From positions 10,490,501 to 10,554,500 of the forward strand of contig CANUEZ040000113.1 of assembly GCA_948099385.1 (NCBI GenBank): 64,000 bases of DNA, given 5' to 3'. A program made the translations under genes and the position numbers. Positions 12,791 to 24,179 of the stretch are shown in pieces; the stretch's first letter is position 1, and each line of letters begins with the position of its first letter. The stretch comes from Fasciola hepatica (Eukaryota > Platyhelminthes > Trematoda > Plagiorchiida > Fasciolidae). The notes below the pieces were generated by a model that was not told the origin of the DNA, searched no databases, and saw only the letters and a list, made by a program, of their open reading frames with translations.

Positions 12791-15700
12791 TTTTCTTAAC
12801 ATGCATATTGATGACGTCACTGCTTGCTAAACAACCATGTCATGATGGGTGTAGAGACCATGTTCTTGCTGAAAATTCCGATAACAAGATCCCAGATCCC
12901 GAGGCTCGATGGGATTTCCATCAGCCAATGTTCAGAAGGTTTATCAATCGCTCTTCTTTGGTGGGCTTTTGCTGTGTGCTTCGTTTATATTATAACCTCA
13001 CCGCCCCAATCAATGAGGTATGCGCGAACACTTTTCAGTGGAAATCAGTAGAGCACTATTTACGAGAAGGCGAATGTTTTTTAGAGGTCAAGCACCACAC
13101 ACGTCTGTTAACAGTTTATTAGGTAGGTGGCAGGTGATGGTTAATGACGCCCAAACATGTGGGACGTCGCCAACCATGTCCATCTTTATTATCACTCTTC
13201 AATCGAGAACCTGAGAGTGAATGCGCATGAAAGATGTCAAGATCCTGTCAACTCAGAAATTCAATGACTTCAGGTTATTCTGTATCCGTTTCATATTAAC
13301 TGTACCGACGGAAGCTGTTTGAAATGTCGTGCCTCTTTTCTCAATCAAATTTGTCTTATTAGTGTCCTAATATATGTCAAATATTTGACGCCTTTGAAAT
13401 CTAATTCAGAAGCCCTTCGTTAGTAATCCCGTCTACTAGCAAATATCATTATGTTCTTCTATAATATCCAGTCCACTTATGAAACAAGTTCCTTCGCACT
13501 GTCACGTGATTATCAGTCATGTTCTATAAATAGCCATTTGCGGCTTGGCATAAGTACTCAGTCAACTATAGCGCACTAAAATGACGTAAATGAAAGATGA
13601 ACCATTGATATGGGTGAAAACTTTATTTTTTTTTCTTTCTGACAACTTACATCACATCTCTGACTTGGCATTTGATAATCACTACAAGCTTCAACTGGCT
13701 GCATATAAACCATGCTAGCACAAAACGGGTTATAGGATGGTCAAAATATTGGCAACAGCCAGCATTTCACCGATAAATGCCACACCGCCAGCTGATTGGT
13801 AGTCAAGATTGTGTGTGTGAGAGAGAGAGAGAAACACGTTGATTTGTAGACAACTACTACTATCAATCACATTTGTTGCGCAATTGACACTTACTGTTGA
13901 CGCATTCTTTGGTTACGCATTGACAAAGAAAAACTTCACTCGTAGCTAGTACGGTCGTGAACGCATCGCAGTGCTTCACCGCACAGTTTGGGTAGGCGTA
14001 ACTGTTCCAATGATTCAAAGAAAATGGATATTCTTTTATTTGTTAACGTGCTACTTTAGCAGTGTAGGAGGAAGTAGGAAAAATATGGCGTACGCAAAAC
14101 GCTTGTCAAGTAGGACAATTCGCAGTCTAACACGTTCAATCACGGGCTGTTTTCGAAGAGAAAAAATGCTGAATGACTGCGTCACTAACTGGTAACATAT
14201 CGCATTCGATGTATGTCTTAGTTCATCTTGATATTTTCTGGACAGAGATAGTTGTTACAGTCTACTAAGTACCCACCGTTTCTTGCAAGAACGGCGTTTG
14301 CAGTCTTGCGTTCAAAAGCAATAATAATCTAGATAACACTAATAACCGTAAGGCTCCTGGATCGTTTTCACTGTCCTCCAGATGTCATATTCCACCTAAA
14401 ACAAACAGTTTAAAGCGAGTATTACCAAAATCTTCTGTCGAACACCGGTCTATTTCATAAATTTGTCGATATTTGGGGTCAACTGAATAGATGAAAAATG
14501 AAATAAATCGGGATTTGTTTATCTTTTCTCGGTAGCCCGATAGTTATCTTATGAAATGCATACGTGTATATTTTATAGAGAGGCCAAAGGGTACACTGAG
14601 TTGTATAAACGTTCGTTGTGACGTTTTGATCCAAACTAGGACATGCACACTTATGAGTTTTGTCCAGTATGCGTCAAGCTTCACTCAAGGCCACTGTCAC
14701 GGACAGACGTGTGCTACCGGCAACCACGGTTCTTCGCATAGCACTGACTGGTTGATGCTGTAATTTCATTGGTCCATGTTATCACAGTAATATGACTTTT
14801 AAGCACCATGGTGAATTCCGGTAAGCTGAACGCCGCACCTAAATTCAGCTCAATTTGGAATCGAAAGTTAGTCCACGTTACGCCTAAAAGCGTGGCATTG
14901 AGGGAGCTACGTGGTGCAGGCCTTGAGGTAGTAAGCTGGATGTTTGATCCCGTTGATGTACGTGTACAAGAGTGCGCAAGCTGGTACATCAGCGAAACTA
15001 TTGTTTGTAATCGGGAAGTAGTCATTTGGGGTAGACAACAGTAAGGCTTTCGAAGGAAAATTAAATATCGAGGAGGATTTCAATGTTACTGTCCTGTAAA
15101 TGTCTAACGGCATTTCCTCAATGTAATTGTGAACATGAAAGTGAACGAAAACTAAACGTGAATTACCGTTCAGTGTAGAAAGATGAAGAGATCTGTTTCG
15201 CTGAACTATAGTGTACGCATTTCAGTAAATGTGTCCAGTTGCTTTTCCAACGGACTGAGTAGTCAATACAAAAAATGAAGTTGCGTTTGCCGATTCTTGT
15301 CTGCTAGTTAGGATCCTGTCTTACTATTCTTATCTGAATTGCCGATCATCACGGTGAAATGTCAGTTCCGTCCTCTGTTTGCCAGTTTACCAACAAATGG
15401 TGGTCTATTTGTTTTCACCATTGACATCGAAGAACGTCGGTGTGCACTGGAACAATAAATACGATATTGTGGTAATGAAAAGCAGGTACTCACAACAGCA
15501 TTTACCGTTCGCGAAAAATTAGGTGTCAGATCTATTTTTTGTCAAAACGGCGGTGGCAAAGTGATTGCTATGCTACTGCCGGGGTTGAGAGACTCACTGA
15601 CATTTCTGATAATTTGACCAGTAAAGAGTTCTGAGCTTGATAAAGTGAGAGAGTACACGCAACATCTTGTTATTCGGAGAGTGTCTACAGAAGAACTTTG

Positions 15701-17807
15701 GCATAAAAATACTTATGGTAACAACATGTGATAATATTAACATTGTGAACAATCTCCGATAATTATCACGAAGGGAATATTGGGAATGTGTTCATTATTC
15801 TTTTAGAAAAACCTATGTGTATAATAAATATTAATCCAAGTTGCAAGACGGAGGACATTCTGCTGATTGATTGGCACACAAAATTTCATGCGATCTACGT
15901 AGATATCGGATAATGGCAACCTTTCTGTTATGAACATAGTGCGAATGCTTTAATCGCAAGCTTTTGTTAGGAACCGAGGTCGAAAATAAGCAAGCAATGC
16001 ACACTGTGGATGGTATATTGTTTTTGGAAAAGAACTTATCCGAACCTAAGATAAACACTTAGGCACCATTTCGTAGACTTGACAGTAACAAAGAAAAGGG
16101 ACAACCGAATGAAGGAAACTGATACTAACTTTCCAATTGATAAGTACAACATGATTACTGTTACGTTAAATCATACAATCTTGTTTGATCCAAACCAAAA
16201 CGACTGAATAACTCATCCTTTTTAATCCAAAAGGCCTATTAGTAAACATCGTTTACACGAGTAATGTTGTTCGCCTAAATATTTGTTATGACCATAACAT
16301 AATTATTTAATATTCTCAGAGTAAACCGACAGTCACATCCTGAATTGTTGCACTTTATTGTATAATAGAAAGATAAAAAGGAAATAAGAAGAATATTTAG
16401 AATTTATCCTGTTGGGCGCAACGATTAGCAAGTTTTCAATTCCACATACCGGAAGAAACGTTAGTGAATGTCAGAGGATTTCCACAAGCTGTCACCATGG
16501 TGTCTGGTGAACATTATAATTTATTTCATGGAAGGTCTAGCAGACAAACGAGATAAAGTGAATAACCATTTCAAGTATCGACAAACAAAATATAACAGCT
16601 AGGTCAACTGAACGGTCGTTGATGTCCTCCTGTACCTTAAAAGTCAGGGAATATTAGAATGATAACAGTACTTCATTAAATAACATGACAACTAAGCAGT
16701 TCCAGTTATTCACGTAAATTCACGCGGTAACACTCTTCAGGTACAAATCTTATTAACTTATTCGTGGAAATTCAGCAAATACTGACCGTCATCGTGCCTT
16801 TGTTAGAACAACTGGGATATTGGATGGGTGACTCGGTAATAACTATCAATAGATTGTACAAAATCCTCATTATAATAAACTTAAGACAACACCGAACCAC
16901 ACATTTCAAATAAATATCAAGTTTGTTGATTAGAATATTCATTAAAAGGCGTGCCTACTCCTAATGAACAATATATTATTTCCTTCCTTATGGGCTAAGA
17001 TGTTTTATTATCTTTGACGATTACTTGAAATGTGAATTGACAATTCTCGAAGGATCAGTGCATTGTCGTAAACAACTAGGCGTTTTTAAAAAATCATCCA
17101 CCGCGAACTATTTTTTCACTGATGAACTGCAAAGTCTACCGATTTTACAGCCCACGAAATAACCCCATTATGGATTAAACTCTTCTTTCCTGGTTGTGGA
17201 CAAAATGTAATGTATCACAAAAAGTAAGTGAAAAATGGGCGAGGTAAGGCCACAGATTTATCAACAACTCTCGTCATTATAGTTCATGGGAATGGAATAT
17301 GTATACCATTCCTGGTACCTCGATTTAACGTGATTCTCTAGAATGGCTATCTCCCTCGGTCATTCGCACTGACTCACAAGCCCTACAGAGCCACGTACTT
17401 TTTCCAGAGGAGTGAATGAGTTTCGTTTAATATCAGCGACAAACACTTGTATCCCCCTCACCCCTACCCGATTAGTCTGTTAGACTAGTGAGCAGTTTGA
17501 CCTTACATACATTGCTGGAGTCTGGTTGACTGTGCACTCTTATGCCCCATGACGACGAATATTGCCGTTCGATGCAACCAAGTATCTCGTTCACTTATCA
17601 CCAAGTTAAAGGTAAACAAATATCAAAATGTATGTAATGGGAAATCCACTTGTATTTTGAAAGTTGGACACCGCGAGCCGGACTCCTCGTGCCAACAATA
17701 CTTTCTCTGAAAATATCAAAATGTTTGTGAGATATGCTTAAAAATGAACGATAAGTGATTAAAATACAAAAAATTTCCGGACAATATCATGAAATGGAAT
17801 TATTCAA
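12791..17807. other. unassigned sequence, 5 kb
   Basis: No gene or element was recognised. Overlapping open frames on both strands at 14.7-15.1 kb have no recognisable motif. A short GT/GA microsatellite lies at about 13811-13830. Confidence 0.5.
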
Positions 17808-17822
17808 ATGTTTCTTTCTATT
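17808..17822 (+). repeat. outer target-site duplication, left copy (15 bp)
   Basis: ATGTTTCTTTCTATT is repeated exactly at 18507-18521. The two copies bracket the whole SINE pair, as expected for a target-primed LINE-type insertion. Confidence 0.8.
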
Positions 17823-17836
17823 TGCAAATGAGTAGT
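17818..17836 (+). repeat. inner target-site duplication, left copy (19 bp)
   Basis: CTATTTGCAAATGAGTAGT is repeated exactly at 18218-18236, 400 bp away. The two copies bracket the minus-strand SINE only. Confidence 0.82.
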
Positions 17837-17910
17837 AGGAGATTAGATTTGTATATAATATGATTCATCATGCAGCTTGAACGCTCAACTCACCATTGAA
17901 AACCATGGAA

Positions 17911-17955
17911 GCACTGTACAGCTGTTTCATCCTTGTTGGGAATCATCAGCAGTGC
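17911..17955 (-). ncRNA. type I hammerhead ribozyme in inner SINE
   Basis: Read on the minus strand, this is the exact 45-nt sequence found at 18408-18452. Helix I is GCACTG with CAGTGC. The core strand CTGATGA is followed by helix II, TTCC/GGAT around loop CAACAA. GAA then leads into helix III, the palindrome ACAGCTGT. The A after helix III completes a GTA cleavage triplet. The basal pair of helix II is a T-T mismatch where active ribozymes usually have G-C, so activity may be reduced. All invariant core positions are present. Confidence 0.85.
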
Positions 17956-17966
17956 ACATCCACCGA

Positions 17967-18037
17967 GCCCCCACGGGGACTCGAACCCGGGGTGAACGAT
18001 TGTGAATCGAACACCTTAACCACAGGGCCATCCGGGC
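17967..18037 (-). promoter_or_regulatory. tRNA-like head with internal pol III promoter, inner SINE
   Basis: The sequence folds as a 71-nt tRNA-like cloverleaf with the same sequence as 18326-18396. The A box is at 18030-18020 (TGGCCCTGTGG) and the B box at 17987-17977 (GGTTCGAGTCC, a perfect consensus match). It should start transcription leftward through the ribozyme. Confidence 0.82.
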
Positions 18038-18217
18038 TGGCTCTCAACGGTTTGTTGAACATCTACACTACATGATATAGCACCCTTCCGTCACTGGCTT
18101 TGAACGGTAACAACTCGCTTCCCACACAGCGATCGACTCCTATGATGGATGACTTCTCTGTAGGGGCCTAAGTACAACGAAGGCATTCCGTTATGAACAA
18201 CCTACAGAGCTTGGTTA

Positions 18218-18236
18218 CTATTTGCAAATGAGTAGT
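18218..18236 (+). repeat. inner target-site duplication, right copy (19 bp)
   Basis: Exact repeat of 17818-17836. It spans the last five bases of the outer duplication plus the first bases of the plus-strand SINE, so the inner element inserted second. Confidence 0.82.
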
Positions 18237-18325
18237 GTGGGAAGCGGGTTGTTACCGTTCAAAAGCCAGTGACGGAAGGGTGCTATATCATGTAGTGTAG
18301 ATGTTCAACAAACCGTTGAGAGCCA

Positions 18326-18396
18326 GCCCGGATGGCCCTGTGGTTAAGGTGTTCGATTCACAATCGTTCACCCCGGGTTCGAGTCCCCGTGGGGGC
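18326..18396 (+). promoter_or_regulatory. tRNA-like head with internal pol III promoter, outer SINE
   Basis: The cloverleaf has acceptor strands GCCCGGA and TGGGGGC (five of seven pairs). The A box TGGCCCTGTGG is at 18333-18343. A 7-base anticodon loop TTCACAA lies at 18357-18363, so the anticodon reads CAC (valine type). The T arm with B box GGTTCGAGTCC is at 18376-18386. The weak anticodon stem and missing terminator indicate a tRNA-derived SINE head, not a working tRNA gene. Confidence 0.82.
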
Positions 18397-18407
18397 TCGG
18401 TGGATGT

Positions 18408-18452
18408 GCACTGCTGATGATTCCCAACAAGGATGAAACAGCTGTACAGTGC
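18408..18452 (+). ncRNA. type I hammerhead ribozyme in outer SINE
   Basis: Parts in order: helix I 5' strand GCACTG (18408-18413), core CTGATGA (18414-18420), helix II 5' strand TTCC, loop CAACAA, helix II 3' strand GGAT, core GAA, helix III ACAGCTGT, cleavage base A, and helix I 3' strand CAGTGC (18447-18452). Helix I is six perfect pairs. Helix III is a self-complementary octamer with at most a two-base loop, a minimal form like that known in schistosome SINE ribozymes, which may favour dimer cleavage. Predicted cleavage is 3' of the A at 18446. Helix II has a T-T pair at its base. Confidence 0.87.
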
Positions 18453-18506
18453 TTCCATGGTTTTCAATGGTGAGTTGAGCGTTCAAGCTGCATGATGAAT
18501 CATATT

Positions 18507-18521
18507 ATGTTTCTTTCTATT
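18507..18521 (+). repeat. outer target-site duplication, right copy (15 bp)
   Basis: Exact repeat of 17808-17822, directly after the SINE tail. Confidence 0.8.
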
Positions 18522-18680
18522 ATTTGCTTTGCTACTTGATATTATTCGTCACAGTGGAAACAGTGTTCACTATGTTCAGATCTCATTCGGACATTCGGTC
18601 TGGTGCTGTTAATTCTTTAACACGTTAGTCAGTCAAACACGTCTTAACGTTTGTTACACAAGGCTGACTATCATTATCGA
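18522..18680 (+). repeat. unnamed dispersed repeat, copy 2 (SINE-interrupted)
   Basis: Matches 12655-12790 in order: ATTATTCGTCACAG, GAAACAGTG, TCACTATG, ACATTC, then TTACACA and ACTATCATT. The upstream part of this copy lies before 17808, with the SINE pair between. The two copies are old relative to the SINEs, given their many differences. Confidence 0.6.
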
Positions 18681-19333
18681 AACTCTCTCTCTCCCATGTT
18701 ACGGTGAACGCTATTCACGTAAACAACACAGTCGAGCAGCTGGGACTGTAACCTCTCTTAAATACATGTATTGCTTGGTCTTACTAAATCAGGTATCTGG
18801 TTCCTAGACTGGGGCAGTTGACCCGTGAACAGTGTGGTGATGCTATTAGTACTGTAGGACTGGTGACCGATAATCGAAATTCCACTCTCATCTCAAGTAC
18901 TGAAACCTTTACCAGTTATTCAGCAGACGAGGCCTAATATTTGAAGTGAAACTAGGTAGAAAATGGTAACAGTTAACTGCATCTAATGCAGGGCGTGGGG
19001 TAGATATGGTCCAACAGATGCGGTGAATGAAGTCCGTACTAAGCTAATGTGCATATTGAAAAAGAAATGATTTGTTGACTGATTATTGTGAGCAATGAAG
19101 TTGGTTTTTATTTAATAGGACGTCGTTTAGTGATGGTAATTTAGAAGGTTTCAACGAGTTCCCCTGTCTTCGATTACCTACGGAAGTGCAAGTTGTTCTT
19201 CAATTTACAACTAACAATTTGGAAACAAGTAGCATAGTACCAGCCATGGTCTATATGATAGAATAATCTATAATTATTGGGATCCTGTGGAGTGAATAGA
19301 ACAGTTAATTAGTAAGGGAATAAATTTCAGTTA
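18681..19333. other. unassigned sequence
   Basis: No gene, RNA or repeat was recognised here. Confidence 0.5.
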
Positions 19334-19430
19334 CATGATTCATCATTCAATGCGAACGTTCAAGCTACTGAAAACCACAGAAGAGCTATAGAGCCGACTG
19401 GACTTCATCATCGACACCTGCGCGACATTA
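19334..19430 (-). mobile_element. old SINE relic, 3' half
   Basis: The plus-strand text CATGATTCATCAT, GAACGTTCAAGCT, TGAAAACCA and GAAGAGCTATAGAGC follows the tail and ribozyme 3' end of the minus-strand SINE at 17860-17930 in order. The ribozyme core is not preserved. It is a diverged, 5'-truncated copy. Confidence 0.6.
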
Positions 19431-22400
19431 TAAGTACGCCGATGTATTAACTAAGAAATAAGTTCCTTGGCTAGCTGCGTTAATGACAGACTGCAACGTC
19501 GAACACTTTCACAGCTGATCGAATAGTTCCATTTGGGAATAAACTTGCCTGTTCTAAGTGTGAACAAGATTTACTGTTTCGTGAAAAAATGTGAAAACGG
19601 GATTGAAGAACGGTGCACGATTGTGCAACAACTCTCGTCGTTCATCCAGGATGGAATACCGGGGTCAGTCAAATGTCCATTGTTTCTTCGCTAGTAATCA
19701 CAACACCAGAATCAAGAGACGCCGTCGAGGCGCATAATACTCAAAGTTGATAGTCTGAAAGACGGTTAATTTCAATACTAAAAAGAAAAAGGAATAAATG
19801 TAACTTATTTATGCTGTTTGATGAATGTACCGATTCCACTGGCAAGTGTGTCGTCGATTACAATACCTTATCCAAAAAGGGATAAATCAGTGGATTGTAA
19901 AAGTGTACCCAGACACAAATGTTCATAGATCAGGCTTAATAACCAGAGAGTCTAACATTCAATCTTGACAACTTCAATTCAAATTGATAGCACATTGTGC
20001 GTTTGGGAATAATGTACTTGGTACACGCAATCTGAGGGCTAGATTATAAGGGGGTAATCCACCGTACCATGATAACGAATGTTCAACTGCCAATGAATTC
20101 AATTTCATTACTATAGCCATTGCAATAGACAACGCAGTTTGGGCTGAAAACAAATAGCAGACAGAGGACTTGGTAAAGGGGGGAGGGTAAACCATAAAAA
20201 AAGATTATTAGCTGACTCTTTATTACCAGAGAGTGTTGAATCATTACTCATGTATGGGAAATAAACACAGGGCTTATGTCAATAATAAATTCTTCATTAC
20301 ACCATTTCATTTTGTGCATATATTTAGAATAATTCAAGAATAACATTGCCGTAAGTCGAAAGGTCATATATTAGGGCGTTCTATCAAGACCATAAATGGT
20401 TGCAGCCGCTTGTTACTGTCGGGACTGTGATAAAACGTGAAGAGGAAAAACGAAGCACCTTTTACTTTTCATTTACAGGGAAGGCTATAGATGAAACAAT
20501 TAGATATGAATAACACTAGTTATGTGTCTTTATTCCCAGATTGTTTTCGAAGTGTTGAATAACTATTTATTGGGTGCCCGAAAAATGTTTACTTAGCCGT
20601 TTCCTTCGTCTTCTAACAGTCCAGTAAATGGAGTTCCCATCGTTCCTGCTAACTGTTGCCTATATTTGGACAATCCAATAACCTGTTTCATGCTAGTAGG
20701 TACACATTCGCAAGTATTTCGAAATTGTTTACATTAGAAATTGAGGATTTTTCGTATTTTTCCATCAACACCTTCACCAGTAAATTTTACGTGAAGTTTA
20801 ATAATATTTTTAATAATACGCGGATGTTCCACCAACTCCAGTTGAAGTACTAGAATTTCCACGTTGATCGAAAACGTATTCGGATTACGCGGAATTCGTA
20901 CAACTACCATTTGTCGCAGAATTTTGTCTCACGATGTCATACTTGACAGGAAACAACAGAGAATTAGGCTTGCTGTTAGTAACTATTTGGAGCAGTTTTG
21001 GAAAGCTAACTAACTCACGAGATAAGATACGAAATTTCAACCTCGGTTGTTCATTATGCTGTTTTTCGGTAGAATCTTACACTAAACCATTGCAGAATTT
21101 CAAAATAATGAGAGTTTTTCGTCGGTATAAATATTCAAGATAGCACTATAAAGCTGTCGATATAACTGCATTGTCTTCTTGTACAATCAACGTAAATAAG
21201 GTTTCCATAGAATATTCAAGCATATGACTTGTTTTTTCTGATTTGTCTTTCATTTGTTGTAACAGAAAGGACTTGCTTTGGAGAGCTTTAGTGCAGTTCT
21301 ACATTGAGTGCCACACAAGAAATTACTATACGTAGTTTCTACCTATTCACGTTCGTGTGTGAAATGTCTAATCAGTGGTTATGCACTTGAACGTAGTCAT
21401 GTACTGATCTAGCGAATTTTATAACATTATTTAACACCACTTGAATTTCCAGGCCTGCATTTAAATGTATTTTCCCGTTCAAACCAAGATAATTGCATCA
21501 AATGATACACTTAATTAGATGTGTACCGACAGCCTTTACCAACAATTTTGCGGAATATAATTATGCTACTAAAGTAAAACATGGTGCTCATATTTCGACA
21601 AAAGCATGCACCGGTATTACCTTCTGTGAATGCGGTGACATTGATTATTGGAAGCAAACCATTAATTCATTGGCTGTTGATAATCGAAAAACGGGACAGT
21701 CGAAGTGGACACGTGTTCCTAAGGCACTTTTCCGTCATTGGTAGACGACTGAAGAATCAGGCACTAGCCGAGATTTTGCGTGATATAGCAAGCCAGTCAT
21801 ATCGCAGGTTAGGTAATTGGGGTTGAAGCTCCTAAATCCGCAAGTAGTCTGCAACTGTTCAGCCACTTATACTTTCGGGGTTTGTTTATTTGTTTTTCCT
21901 CGGCCATTTCTTATTTCCCAGGTAATCCAGCCGACTTCCATTACTAATTGATAGTGAGTGTGGGTATACGGTAGAGGGCGAATAATCGTTGCATGCATAG
22001 GTATAATCGGCGCAAACATAAGCATCTGTTACATTGTTCATGGGTTTCCTTTATTTCCCATATCACTTGCAAAAATGCAGTAAGATTTCACACCATGGGA
22101 AGTGAACACATTTACTTATGAACTCCTTATGTGAAGTTCACTCCGGGCATACGCAGTCACATGGTTGTATATACAATAGGAAATGTAGCTATGATAAGGT
22201 CGATCACTTCGCCTAGATTGCCGAACGTTTCTCAAGTTGGAATTTTACTGTGATTCGTCAGGTGTCTATGTTAGACCATTTCGAGATGTCCCACATTTAA
22301 AGAGGACAACTTGTGGTTGTGTACTTTTCATTTAAACAAATAATATGGACTCACTATTATCGTTATCCATGAATAATGAATAATTTCTCTAACGAAGCTC

Positions 22401-22734
22401 CATGGAGATATTTTAACACTTGAATCAATTCTGGACGAAATTTCCTTATCTTTAAATTTTTCCCACAGTCCGCGTCAGCATTTATTCCACGTATAAACAG
22501 TGCCTTGTCGCCTTGCTGTATTTATTACTCAATATCTACAACGCACGAGACCAATAACCTCATCTGATCCTCGCAGCAACCCTTTCCCATGGCGATTTCA
22601 CATAGTTATGAAACACTCAGTTTCCGCTTTTGAGTTTGATTAGCCGCTCTTTATCCACTTACATTCACTTTTCTTTTGGTTCCCTAAGACGTTTGTTCCT
22701 CTTTTTTGATGCTTGTATACCAACAGCTGAAGCC
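19431..22734. other. unassigned sequence, 3.3 kb
   Basis: No element was recognised. An open frame at 21493-21744 (+) has a slightly protein-like composition (two CxC/CG clusters), but no known domain and no clear exon boundaries. Confidence 0.5.
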
Positions 22735-23600
22735 GAGTTCGTGCTTACGGCGATCCTTCGCCCGACTTCACCATGGAAAGTGGTGTTCGTCAGGGTTGCT
22801 CCTTTTATCCTTCCCCTTAAATTTTTTGGTTGACTTGATTCTTGGGATAGCCCCATTCTCGTGTGAGATCCGTCGCATCTATCTTTTCTCAGGCAGTGGA
22901 CTGTGTGACTTGAAATACGCGGACTATATTGTTCTTCTGAGTAAAGATCAAGGTAAGTTGCAAGCCTTCTAAGATGGCGTCAGCAACAGTGAAGGAATGT
23001 TTTGGATGTGTTTAGCACCTTCAAAGTTTTAATTTCTGTTGCAGGACTGGGTTGGCTCAACACCGTTTCTTGCCTTGACAGAGGAAGCTCTAGCTGGAGT
23101 GGATACATTTTGTTACACGGGCAGTTAAATTTCATCAGGTGGACAGATATCGGATGAAGTGTCATCACGTTTACAGAAGGCACGTTTGGTTTTCGCCAAC
23201 ATCTGCCATTTGTGAAACTGAAGTAGCATCTGGTCATTCGTCAGAGATAGAGTGTACAATGCGGCGGTTAGGTCCGTTCGTCTAAACGGCTCAGAGACAT
23301 GAGCTTTAAGGGTAGAAGATAGAAGAAGACTGTCAGTGTTCGATCAAAGATATTTCCATAGCGTTGCCCGAGTAAGATGGGAACATCGTGTCAGCAATGC
23401 TGAGTTTGGGTGTAAAGTGTTGGGAACAAGATGCCAGTCTCTGGATCAAGTGCGGGGTCTAAACATGATAAGGTGGTCGGGACGTGTGTTACGCATGTCC
23501 ACCCATTGATTTCCCCAGCATACGCAGTTCTTTGAGGCCGGTAGTAATTGGAAGTTAGGTCTGGGTGGTCAGTTCATGAGACGGCAACATGGTATAAAAA
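22735..23600 (+). pseudogene. RTE-like LINE reverse transcriptase relic
   Basis: Plus-strand pieces in order: SGVRQGC (near 22779-22799), the conserved RT motif B; then LCDLKYADYIVLLSKDQGKL (about 22901-22959), where the catalytic YADD box reads YADY at 22916-22927, so the second aspartate is lost. A leucine-rich thumb follows: LLQDWVGS, then GGQISDEVSSRLQKAR near 23140-23185. The C-terminal block has RRLSVFDQRY and VARVRWEHRVSNAE (23325-23400), and IRWSGRVLRMSTH near 23466-23505. These match LINE polyproteins common in trematodes (VFDxRCLRSIARxxWEHRxSN, then LRWLGHVLRM). At least two frameshifts and several stops are present, and the endonuclease and RT fingers are missing, so the copy is 5'-truncated and dead. 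The relic at 57.4 kb belongs to the same family. Confidence 0.85.
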
Positions 23601-24179
23601 CCTTGACCAGTTGACTTGGCCAAATAGGACGTGTTTAGTTGGCGATGCCGGAAGGTAGCAACCGAAATCAGAAAAGAAAGGCGAGTTTGTTGGACGAGTA
23701 AACTGAAAGTAGAACTTGGTCCCCACTGCATTACTTGACGACAGAGTAAAGAAGAGACAGCGAACAGAACTTCAGAAAAAATGTTCTCATTCAATTTATG
23801 TTGATATCTGGGTTCGCGTGATGAGTTCACCTCGGATTTCATATAGTGTACTAACTAAATTCGTTGGCGACAAAAAATCATAAAGGTCATGATTTTGAGA
23901 TGAAAGTGGTTGTTATTTCTGCTGTAATTCTATGCTAAAAACAATGTTGTCCCATGTCACTGACACTGGATATTTTGTTGCATTAGCCAATGGATTTTGT
24001 GATATAAAGAAGACTCTACACAAGAAAATGACATGAAAATGTTACCACAAGTTTGTTTCTGTCATAATGGTTTCAGAGCTACCACAATATGCCTGAACTG
24101 TGAAAACGTAAGTGCCGGTATTCAGTTGCACGAATACATCTACCAATATATTACATCATACAATGAGAATAAACAAACG
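23601..24179. other. unassigned sequence between LINE and Penelope relics
   Basis: The first 240 bp may hold the decayed 3' end of the LINE. The remainder may contain decayed Penelope RT beyond motif A, but motif B and YxDD could not be found. Confidence 0.4.

Larger units (their letters stand above)
17837..18217 (-). mobile_element. tRNA-derived hammerhead SINE, inner (younger) copy
   Basis: This 381-bp minus-strand element has a 5' end near 18217, a tRNA-like head (18037-17967), a hammerhead ribozyme (17955-17911), then a tail containing GCATGATGAATCATATTA and ending in an AT-rich stretch near 17837. The 5' leader has a 9-bp inverted repeat (CTCTGTAGG/CCTACAGAG at 18156-18164 and 18201-18209). 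SINEs are non-autonomous: RNA polymerase III transcribes them from the internal boxes and LINE proteins copy them back into DNA. The flanking 19-bp duplication shows insertion into the 5' end of the plus-strand copy. The two copies differ by one substitution and one single-base indel over about 270 bp. This copy is about 100 bp longer at its 5' end than its partner and is probably nearer full length. The closest known type is the schistosome S-alpha SINE, an inference from architecture. Confidence 0.88.
18223..18506 (+). mobile_element. tRNA-derived hammerhead SINE, outer (older) copy
   Basis: This plus-strand copy is about 284 bp long and 5'-shorter than its partner. In order it holds a short leader, tRNA-like head (18326-18396), linker CTCGGTGGATG-type, hammerhead ribozyme (18408-18452) and a tail ending GCATGATGAATCATATT. 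The 15-bp outer duplication (17808-17822 and 18507-18521) marks its insertion into the second copy of the unnamed repeat. The first 14 bases after the duplication (TGCAAATGAGTAGT) have no match in the partner's leader and could be non-templated or from a 5' variant. Pol III transcription from the internal A and B boxes, and mobilisation by a LINE recognising the tail, are inferred from the SINE class. Confidence 0.88.
17856..18507. repeat. long inverted repeat formed by two SINE copies
   Basis: The arms are 17856-18127 and 18235-18507 with a 107-bp spacer. They differ by one substitution (A/G in the GGGAAGCGRGTTG segment) and one single-base indel in a run of A. A transcript crossing both arms could form a duplex of about 270 bp. 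The arrangement is explained by nested insertion, not by an inverted duplication. Confidence 0.9.

Noticed and set aside
18326..18396. Functional valine tRNA gene (anticodon CAC)
   Set aside because: The acceptor stem has two mismatches, the anticodon stem is weak, no T-run terminator follows, and it is joined to a ribozyme and tail within a duplicated, target-site-flanked element. It is a SINE head.
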